A DNA stretch of 19,290 nucleotides from Chloroflexota bacterium (GTDB taxonomy: Bacteria; Chloroflexota; Ktedonobacteria; Ktedonobacterales; Ktedonobacteraceae). Of the stretch, positions 14,177 to 19,290 are shown one piece after another. The stretch is taken from assembly GCA_005879655.1 (NCBI GenBank), contig VBJK01000144.1, forward strand, positions 1-19,290, in the 5' to 3' direction. The translations under genes were made by a program, and so were the position numbers. Below the pieces are notes generated by a model, which saw nothing but the letters and a program-made list of their open reading frames with translations, was not told the origin of the DNA and did not search any database. Position 1 is the stretch's first letter. Every line of letters begins with the position of its first letter.

Positions 14177-15205
14177 TCATGCAGGGGATGAAAGAGGCGT
14201 TCCTTTCTTGGTGGAGTGTGGTGGGTGGCCTTCCTTGCTGAATGGCTTTGGTTGCTTTTTTGCCACGAACCAGGAGCGAAATGCCACCCAAGTCAAGATT
14301 CGACAATCCTTGACTCGTGCTCCTTGAGTCAGTCGCTTATTTGTGCGATAGGCGTGCACGCTGATGGTCTTGCGTATACGGCCAAAACCACCAACTGTAC
14401 ATAAGCCATACTTGGCATGTTTCACCAGTGTGCCTCGTTTTAAGCCAAGGCTCCGCGTCCCACCATAGGGCTTGCGTTCACCGCCTTTTGAGGCTTGCAG
14501 ACGATGGAGTTGACGCCTGTGAGGCTGCACACCAACCATATACCAGAGCCGTGTGCAGGTTGGATGATCGGCTCCACTCTCTGATGCTGCCATCACCCAA
14601 GCGTCAACGGCATGAGAGTCAAAAGACTGTTTGCTTTTGCTCTTCGTCTTTTTGAGTCCGTAGTATGCTCGTAACTCTTTCGTTTGGTATCCTTGTAGCA
14701 GATACACTGAGAGTCCCATCTCGCACAGGCGTCGGTACAGATGCTCCTTGCCCACTTGCACAGGACTAAATAAGGCGTTCCACTTGCGTCCACGGCCCTC
14801 TCTGGTCACAGCTTGAACATCCTCAACCACCACAGAGCCAATGGGCAGGATCTTGCACAACTGTGCTATCACGCGTGCCTTCCTCCATTTGCGGGATCGT
14901 CTGGCTCGTCTCATGGAGCGTCTTGTTTCGACCGCTTCTTTGACATGATCAGGAGCCTCCACCATGAGATTGATCACCGTGTCTTTGCTCCCCACCACGC
15001 TATAGCCTTCAAACTTGGAGCCAGGATCAACACCAGCAACTAGAGGCTGGTTCTCAGGCTCCTGTTCATAACAGAGTTGGACATAGAAGAGTCCTAACTT
15101 ATTTCGTTTAGGTCGAGCAAGGCCACTCTTAAATAAGTGGCGTGCTTTGGCTGGTGTGCAGGGCATCAACGGTATGCCCCTGGTGTCTACAACTGCTATT
15201 CGCAT
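14177..15205 (-). CDS. isrB: IsrB: RuvC-only, OMEGA RNA-guided nuclease (IscB relative without HNH)
   Basis: The product has 342 residues, close to the roughly 350 usual for IsrB. Order of parts: PLMP motif (12-15) in an N-terminal domain (PAKARHLFKSGLARPKR); RuvC-I AGVDPGSKFEGYSV with Asp60; Arg-rich bridge helix RRSMRRARRSRKWRK (95-109); RuvC-II SVVVEDVQA with Glu128; RuvC-III DSHAVDAW (196-203) with His198 and Asp201; C-terminal region with GLKRGTLVKHAKYGLCTV, likely contacting the target-adjacent motif. Only about 65 residues separate RuvC-II and RuvC-III and no HNH motif is there, which distinguishes it from IscB. Known IsrB proteins nick the non-target DNA strand when guided by omega RNA. 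All RuvC acids are present, so it looks active. AAGGG before the start can pair with CCCTT next to the ATG (15206-15219). Confidence 0.85.
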   Translation of the reverse strand: MRIAVVDTRGIPLMPCTPAKARHLFKSGLARPKRNKLGLFYVQLCYEQEPENQPLVAGVDPGSKFEGYSVVGSKDTVINLMVEAPDHVKEAVETRRSMRRARRSRKWRKARVIAQLCKILPIGSVVVEDVQAVTREGRGRKWNALFSPVQVGKEHLYRRLCEMGLSVYLLQGYQTKELRAYYGLKKTKSKSKQSFDSHAVDAWVMAASESGADHPTCTRLWYMVGVQPHRRQLHRLQASKGGERKPYGGTRSLGLKRGTLVKHAKYGLCTVGGFGRIRKTISVHAYRTNKRLTQGARVKDCRILTWVAFRSWFVAKKQPKPFSKEGHPPHSTKKGTPLSSPA

Positions 15206-15460
15206 AAGGGATTTCCCTTCTCCAAGTCAATGCTTGGGTAATAGAACCCTTCGTGGTGGCAAGAGAGGCTTAGCTCTGATTGTATCCAGTGCAGCACTTT
15301 CGGCGTGAGTATAAGCGATCCGAGTTAGGGTGGCGCTCAGACATTCTTGTAGCCCCTCTGGCTGCTGCTTGGCTAAGCCAAGCCCACTAGTCTAAGAACT
15401 TACGTTGCGCTAGCCGTTTCGCAAGCCCCCATATGAATACGGGGGTTCTTGACAGAACCA
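15206..15460 (-). ncRNA. Putative omega RNA of the IsrB element
   Basis: IscB/IsrB omega RNAs are encoded just upstream of the nuclease gene on the same strand, with the guide at the 5' end. The 255 bases here hold no gene but many exact hairpins: CCCCC-type stem with TTCA loop (15426-15445), TTGCG/CGCAA (15405-15424), GCTTGGC-TTA-GCCAAGC (15367-15383), GGTTCT-GTCA-AGAACC (15444-15459), and AAGGG-AAAT-CCCTT ending at the isrB start codon. The scaffold probably begins at 15445-15460, with the guide read from the bases just beyond, outside the element. Boundaries and fold are inferred. Confidence 0.6.
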
Positions 15461-15492
15461 TGATCCTCAATAATGCATGCACAAAACAAGAG

Positions 15493-15586
15493 TCAGGGCA
15501 CCCACAAGGGATGCCCCTACAATGGTACGAACACGCCTTACAAGCCCATCCGTCCATTGTAGGGGCATCCCTTGTGGGTGCCCTGA
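15493..15586. repeat. Perfect 33-bp-arm palindrome of the GGGCACCC family
   Basis: Bases 15493-15525 and 15554-15586 are exact reverse complements around a 28-nt loop. The arm contains GGGCACCCACAAGGGATGCC followed by CCTACAATGG. The same arm occurs at 18756-18918 and in worn form at 6740-6777. It lies between the IsrB element and the end of a femAB gene, whose stop codon is 19 bases away. Confidence 0.9.
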
Positions 15587-15604
15587 CGGCTGAGCCGTTA
15601 CCAC

Positions 15605-16699
15605 TTATTTGCCACGGGCAACACGTGCCAATTCAATCTTTTGACGCTCTTTATGGCGTTGTGCACGACGTAACTCTACAAACTTACCCCACGCGCTATA
15701 GATCAGCGGACGATATACGTAGTCTTGTGTAGGCATATTCATGCGGGAGAAACCGTCAAAGCCCTTTTTATACTCGTAGACGCCCCACATCTCTTCGCCT
15801 GGTTCCAGCACTTCGGGAATGGTACGAAAATCGAAGTAGCTACAGCCGCGCTCTTTCGCCCAGAGTATACAGCGGTATTGCAGTAGGTAGGTGGGCTTTA
15901 GATTGCGCTTATGATTAGCCGAAGCACCAAACATATCCCAGCACCAATCACCGAAGCGAATCAGCATTTTTGCCGCAATTGCTTCACCTTCATGCTCAGC
16001 CAGATAGAGTACTGCATCACCCTTGCCTTTGAAATAACGCAAGATCTCCTTATGGTACTCTTTACTGTGAATAAAGAAATCATCGCGCTCACTGGTCAAG
16101 GTGAGTAGATTGTAATAGCTATCAAAATCTGCATCAGTGGTTGCCTCGCGGATGATCACGCCTTTGCGCTCGGATACACGCACATTCTGCCGCCACGTCA
16201 TCTTAAAGTTTGCCAGTAACTGCTCGGCACTGGGACGGATATCGAGCACCCAGCTGCGTCGTCCATGCACAGCGATCGGATTGGCATGAAAGCCAAGGTT
16301 CTGATACGCAGCAAGCCAGGCATCCATGTTAGGATCATCATCTGCAATGTTGGGTTCGACGCGCAAGACGACCGCATGCTCTTTCTGTGCTACTTTATGT
16401 GCATGTGCAAGCAAGGCGGCGAGCGCTGGGGAAGTGGGATGCTCCACCGTAGGCCCGCGTGCACTATAAAGCCAGTTCGTATGTATCCCTGGCAAACGAG
16501 TAGGTAGCGGAACGGACGCAACCGAAAGCATCATGGCTCCGATCAGGCGTCCATTCTCAATGGCCCCCAGGCGATGGATATGATTGCCCAGGTATTTATT
16601 CAGCTCGCCCCACTCATACGATTGTAGCAGATGACCGCGTGGTTGGCTGGTCAGAAAGTTATTCCATTGTTCCTGGTCAGTAATTTCCTGGATAGACAT
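15605..16699 (-). CDS. FemAB-family peptidoglycan aminoacyltransferase (second copy)
   Basis: The product has 364 residues and is a clear paralogue of 13053-14147. Shared motifs: QSYEWGEL (26-33), YSARGP (78-83), TWRQNVRVSERKGV, DMFGASANHKRNLKPTYLLQ, ILWAKERGCSYFDFRTIPEV, and WGVYEYKKGFDGF. It is expected to transfer an amino acid from tRNA to the peptidoglycan precursor. The ATG at 16699 is 6 bases after the stop of the GNAT gene; the nearest purine tract, GAGAGA, lies within that gene's last codons and is rather far (about 14 bases), so translational coupling is likely. It is driven by the promoter at 17308-17336. With its paralogue it could build a two-step interpeptide bridge, as in FemX/FemA/FemB systems; this is inference. 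Confidence 0.9.
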   Translation of the reverse strand: MSIQEITDQEQWNNFLTSQPRGHLLQSYEWGELNKYLGNHIHRLGAIENGRLIGAMMLSVASVPLPTRLPGIHTNWLYSARGPTVEHPTSPALAALLAHAHKVAQKEHAVVLRVEPNIADDDPNMDAWLAAYQNLGFHANPIAVHGRRSWVLDIRPSAEQLLANFKMTWRQNVRVSERKGVIIREATTDADFDSYYNLLTLTSERDDFFIHSKEYHKEILRYFKGKGDAVLYLAEHEGEAIAAKMLIRFGDWCWDMFGASANHKRNLKPTYLLQYRCILWAKERGCSYFDFRTIPEVLEPGEEMWGVYEYKKGFDGFSRMNMPTQDYVYRPLIYSAWGKFVELRRAQRHKERQKIELARVARGK

Positions 16700-16705
16700 A
16701 GTGAG

Positions 16706-17269
16706 CTACATTCTCTCTATAAATTCGCGTTTGAGTATACTGTAGACACGTACATCATGATACTTACCAAAGCGAGGAATCGCTTCTCGTAGCGTCCCTT
16801 CGTATTTGAAACCGGCCTTCTCATCTGCACGCCAGCCGCCTATATTCTCTTCCATATCCTGCGTCTGGATGCGATTCAGATTCAGTTCCATGAAGCCATA
16901 ACGAATCATTAGTCTGGTTGTTTCAGTACCATAGCCCTTTCCCCATGCGTTGCGGTCGCCAATGATGACATAAAACTCCGCGCTCTGGTTAATCTGATTG
17001 ATATCTTTCAAGCCCACGAGGCCAATTAAGCGATTATCGCTTTTAAGCACTACGCCAAAAATGATATGTTTGAAGTCTTTATATAAGTTTTCCAGGCGCT
17101 CCTTGCCGCGTGTATCGCTGGTTGGATAGATGGAGAACCAGCGGCGAATCTCTTCATCATTGAGCCAGGTTGCATAGAGATGATTATCTTGTGCTGGCTC
17201 TAATGGTCGCAGATAGAGACGATCGCCGATAATAAACGGATTTTGCATAGTGGATGTATCTTCGGTCAT
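16706..17269 (-). CDS. GNAT acetyltransferase, RimJ/RimL type
   Basis: The product has 187 residues. The ATG at 17269 has GGAGGAGG 7 bases upstream; a TTG two codons earlier would almost touch that site and is rejected. The protein has the order of GNAT proteins acting on protein N-termini or small amines: GDRLYLRPLEPAQDNHLYAT at the N-terminus, FGVVLKSDNRLIGLVGL (beta 2-4), EFYVIIGDRNAWGKGYGTET (the acetyl-CoA binding R/Q-x-x-G-x-G/A loop), and NLNRIQTQDMEENIGGWRAD with EKAGFKYEGTLRE. The substrate is not evident. It leads a two-gene operon with a FemAB enzyme, which hints at a link to cell-wall peptides, though RimJ-like enzymes often sit next to unrelated genes. Confidence 0.88.
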   Translation of the reverse strand: MTEDTSTMQNPFIIGDRLYLRPLEPAQDNHLYATWLNDEEIRRWFSIYPTSDTRGKERLENLYKDFKHIIFGVVLKSDNRLIGLVGLKDINQINQSAEFYVIIGDRNAWGKGYGTETTRLMIRYGFMELNLNRIQTQDMEENIGGWRADEKAGFKYEGTLREAIPRFGKYHDVRVYSILKREFIERM

Positions 17270-17307
17270 GGCCAAGCCTCCTCCATTTTTCTAATAGGTC
17301 CGAAAGC

Positions 17308-17336
17308 AGTATAACATAGCAATAGAAGTGAGGCAA
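17308..17336 (-). promoter_or_regulatory. Sigma70-type promoter of the GNAT-FemAB operon
   Basis: On the minus strand TTGCCT (17331-17336) and TATACT (17308-17313) are 17 bases apart. Transcription would start near 17301, about 32 bases before the GNAT start codon. Confidence 0.7.
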
Positions 17337-17492
17337 TTTATGTCTGTGTGGAGTTCGATCTTTTCCCGCATATACCCAAAGCATCATCTTTTCTGCTCTT
17401 ATCCCTTGATATGACAATTTCATTTGTACTACACTTATATATATAACTTTAGTACAGCTAAAGATAAGTCGTTAACTGTATGAGGGTTATGT

Positions 17493-17516
17493 ATCTTGTG
17501 CTAACAAGATGTTAGC
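17493..17516 (+). promoter_or_regulatory. Two mutually exclusive hairpins before the beta-propeller gene
   Basis: ATCTTGT-GCTA-ACAAGAT (17493-17510) and GCTAACA-AGA-TGTTAGC (17500-17516) are both perfect 7-bp hairpins that share the bases 17500-17510, so only one can form. They end 24 bases before the start codon, just ahead of AAGGG. This could be an attenuator-like leader or an overlapping pair of operators. An AT-rich promoter-like stretch (TTGATA at 17406, TATATA near 17435) lies upstream but is not clear-cut. Confidence 0.45.
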
Positions 17517-17539
17517 AAAGAAAAGAAGGGATCTATCTC

Positions 17540-18718
17540 ATGTTTTTTGTGCGTAAATTGGAAAAAAAATATGTCGCGCTTCTCGTTGTAGTTCTGTTGT
17601 CTATACCTCTATTGTTTACGGGACAGCATACTGTTAAAGCAGCTAGCAGTGTACAACATTACCTCTATGTGTTCCCTGACGGTGGTATTGATGTCTATGA
17701 TATGGATAATCGGTATAAATTGGTCAAACAGATCAAATTACCTGTCTTCTCTGGTGGACGTGGTTCGGTAGTGGACGCGGCCAGCAATGCGCTCTATCTG
17801 AGTTACGGTGGTGATGGTGGAGACCATGGCGATGGATCATTGCTCAAGTATAACCTGTTGACTGATACAATCGTGTGGCAACAAGATTATCCCTTTGGTA
17901 TCGACAGTATGGCGATCACACCTGATGGCGAGACGATCTACATGCCTGACGGTGAACATCGAAACGACAGTACCTGGCACATTTTAAATGCCTCCGATGG
18001 CAGTGTGAAGAGTAGCATCGTAGTTAACAGTGGTCTGGCTGCTCACAATACGATTGTCAGCCTGGATGGGACCCACGTCTATCTTGGCGCTTTAAATGCC
18101 GACTATCTCTATGAATATTCGACAGAAACTAATACACTAATTCAGAAGATCGGCCCGTTAGCGGCAGGCGTACGGCCATTCACTATTAATAGTGCTGAGA
18201 CCCTGGCTTTCACAACGGCTTCGGGTGTGTTGGGCTTCCAGGTGAGTAGTATCACTAGCGGACAGGTTCTCTACACGGTCGGAGTCAACGGCTTCACTGC
18301 ACCAGACAATGCACCAGTGCCAAGTCATGGTATCACGCTCTCGCCGGACGAAAAAGAGATCTATGTGGTTGATACCGCCAATAGCTATGTGCACGTTTAC
18401 GATGTCTCTGGCTTGCCTGCAACTGCTCCCAAACAAGTTGCGGACATTCCCCTGAGAAAAATGACGGGTACGGAGACCCCATGCTTGTACGATTGTACAC
18501 ACGAAGGCTGGCTTCTGCACAGTCGTGACGGTCGTTATGTTTGGGTTGGCGATTCGGGCGACGTTATCGATACTGTGCAGCGCAAGAGCATCATGAATCT
18601 GGATAGCCTGTTCAATACACGGAAATATCTGGAAATTGACTACTCCAATGGTGCAGCGATCTTCAGTACTCAACGGCATGGGCTTGGATATGTCGATGCT
18701 AATCAGTCTGACGACTGA
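17540..18718 (+). CDS. Secreted beta-propeller protein (YVTN/YncE-like)
   Basis: The product has 392 residues; AAGGG precedes the ATG at 17540 by about 10 bases. Residues 1-34 are a signal peptide: basic start (VRKLEKKY), hydrophobic core (VALLVVVLLSIPLLF), and cleavage at VKA-AS. The mature part is built of repeated blades with the pattern x-D-G-x-x-x-Y/V-x-x-D/N (AITPDGETIYMPD, VSLDGTHVYLGALN, TLSPDEKEIYVVDT, HSRDGRYVWVGD), typical of seven-bladed YVTN/lactonase-like propellers. Such proteins act outside the cell as binding scaffolds or, less often, lactonases; catalytic residues cannot be assigned. Two cysteines close together (PCLYDC) may form a disulfide. It stands alone and converges with the lectin-like gene at the window's end, with a long palindrome between. 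Confidence 0.82.
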   Translation: MFFVRKLEKKYVALLVVVLLSIPLLFTGQHTVKAASSVQHYLYVFPDGGIDVYDMDNRYKLVKQIKLPVFSGGRGSVVDAASNALYLSYGGDGGDHGDGSLLKYNLLTDTIVWQQDYPFGIDSMAITPDGETIYMPDGEHRNDSTWHILNASDGSVKSSIVVNSGLAAHNTIVSLDGTHVYLGALNADYLYEYSTETNTLIQKIGPLAAGVRPFTINSAETLAFTTASGVLGFQVSSITSGQVLYTVGVNGFTAPDNAPVPSHGITLSPDEKEIYVVDTANSYVHVYDVSGLPATAPKQVADIPLRKMTGTETPCLYDCTHEGWLLHSRDGRYVWVGDSGDVIDTVQRKSIMNLDSLFNTRKYLEIDYSNGAAIFSTQRHGLGYVDANQSDD

Positions 18719-18755
18719 ACCAACTAACTGGATCATCTTAGCTGGCTCTACATCG

Positions 18756-18918
18756 TTGGGGGAGTTCCCACCTTCCCCCCCTTGCCCCCCCCAGGGCACC
18801 CACAAGGGATGCCCCTACAATGGTACGCATCAGCTTGCGAGGGCTGTTCGTACCATTGTAGGGGCATCCCTTGTGGGTGCCCTGGGGGGGGATGGGGGGA
18901 AGGTGGGAACTCCCCCCA
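18756..18918. repeat. Very long palindrome (about 70-bp arms) of the GGGCACCC family
   Basis: The left arm (18756-18827) and right arm (18849-18918) are near-perfect reverse complements around a 21-nt loop. Outer parts carry GGGGGAGTTCCCACCTTCCC and C-runs that differ slightly in length. Inner parts carry the GGGCACCCACAAGGGATGCC core and TACAATGGTACG, identical to the 15493-15586 element up to the loop. It fills the gap between two converging genes and may serve as a two-way transcription stop. Confidence 0.9.
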
Positions 18919-18944
18919 AAGGATGTAGAGCCTATTATCCTTTG

Positions 18945-19290
18945 TTATTGTGTAGTTGTCAGGAACGAAGCATACTTAGCGGTAATCCCGCTGGCTACCT
19001 GCATGCGCAGGCCGCAGGAGCCGGATGACAATGAGCTGTCAGTCACCGTTACCTGCCAACTGGCTGGCTCAGTTGTTCCAGTTTGCCAGACTCTAGCATA
19101 CAAGGTAGTACCAACGACGCGGAAGCGTACAGTGTAAGCTGTGTTTGCCGTGGCGGTAAATGATGCAGAGCCAAGAATGGTAGTAGCCCCACTCACCTTT
19201 TTTTGAACAACCACAGTTGTGCCACTCAGATACACCTTATACCAGTTATTGGTATCTTTCCAGCGCAGCACCGCTCCCAAGTTCGCATTA
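18945..19290 (-). CDS. C-terminal end of a probable secreted lectin/jelly-roll protein, cut by window edge
   Basis: The frame is open to the right edge (Asn-Ala-Asn-Leu before GAVLRWKD), so the start lies beyond the window. The visible 115 residues are rich in Thr, Ser, Val and Gly, with alternating strands: GAVLRWKDTNNWYKVYLSGT, TVVVQKKVSG, AYTVRFRVVGTTLYARVWQTG, SWQVTVTDSSL and GSCGLRMQVASG. The order W-K-D-x-x-N-x-Y, then TLYARVW, is typical of the concanavalin-like (LamG-type) domains that end extracellular proteins such as glycosidases in soil bacteria. This part probably binds sugar; the catalytic or main domain is not visible. The domain type is likely, the protein's role unknown. Confidence 0.7.
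   Translation of the reverse strand, partial: NANLGAVLRWKDTNNWYKVYLSGTTVVVQKKVSGATTILGSASFTATANTAYTVRFRVVGTTLYARVWQTGTTEPASWQVTVTDSSLSSGSCGLRMQVASGITAKYASFLTTTQ

Larger units (their letters stand above)
14150..15465 (-). mobile_element. IsrB-encoding OMEGA (IS200/IS605-like) element, non-autonomous
   Basis: The unit comprises a structured upstream region (15206-15460), the isrB gene (14177-15205) and a hairpin at its end. Hairpins near both ends resemble each other: CCCCCATATGAATACGGGGG (15426-15445), and on the other strand CCCCTG-CATGAATGA-CAGGGG (14167-14187), both with ATGAAT in the loop. IS200/IS605 elements have such subterminal hairpins for the TnpA tyrosine transposase. No tnpA is present, so movement would need one in trans. 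Exact ends are uncertain. The element sits between two femAB paralogues, stopping just before one start codon. Confidence 0.65.

Noticed and set aside
14148..14306. N-terminal extension of the second FemAB protein
   Set aside because: The extension runs antiparallel to nothing but through the end of the IsrB element and has no likeness to the paralogue, which starts at the equivalent Met.
14575..14820. Possible HNH domain making the nuclease an IscB
   Set aside because: Only about 65 residues lie between the RuvC-II Glu and RuvC-III His/Asp, with no HNH residues or zinc-binding cysteine pairs.
18636..19137. Plus-strand frames through the long palindrome
   Set aside because: Mostly palindrome translated in frame plus antisense of the lectin-like domain; no ribosome binding site.

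Overview
The window looks like chromosome of a soil Chloroflexota bacterium of the Ktedonobacterales type (Ktedonobacter/Dictyobacter relatives). This is inferred from gene content, not proven: two tandem FemAB-type aminoacyltransferases (a Gram-positive-like wall), a menaquinone prenyltransferase, a bacterial translin, methylmalonyl-CoA enzymes, an IsrB-type OMEGA element, a TnpB relic, and several long palindromic intergenic repeats. Base composition is near 50% GC by eye.

Left part (1-5830): the tail of an amidohydrolase; a promoter-DUF402-methylmalonyl-CoA epimerase pair; facing it, a propionyl/methylmalonyl-CoA carboxyltransferase gene broken by an out-of-frame deletion; then a complete ABC exporter half-transporter. 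Middle (5831-11130): a decayed inverted-repeat element, a small secreted cysteine-containing protein with a good promoter, two unrecognised small proteins that begin alike, translin, MenA, another small unknown protein, and a frameshifted TnpB fragment. Three strong palindromes sit between these genes.

Right part (11178-19290): two unrecognised neighbouring genes whose products start with the same short module, one ending in eight exact 25-residue repeats; a FemAB gene; an IsrB element with its putative omega RNA; a 33-bp-arm palindrome; a GNAT acetyltransferase-FemAB operon with a clear promoter; a secreted beta-propeller protein with overlapping 5' hairpins; a very long palindrome; and the C-terminal end of a probable secreted lectin-like protein that runs off the window.

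The most notable items are the intact HNH-less IsrB with its upstream structured RNA region, lodged directly in front of a femAB gene; the undescribed repeat-protein pair; and the family of GGGCACCC...GGATGCCC palindromes, present three times.
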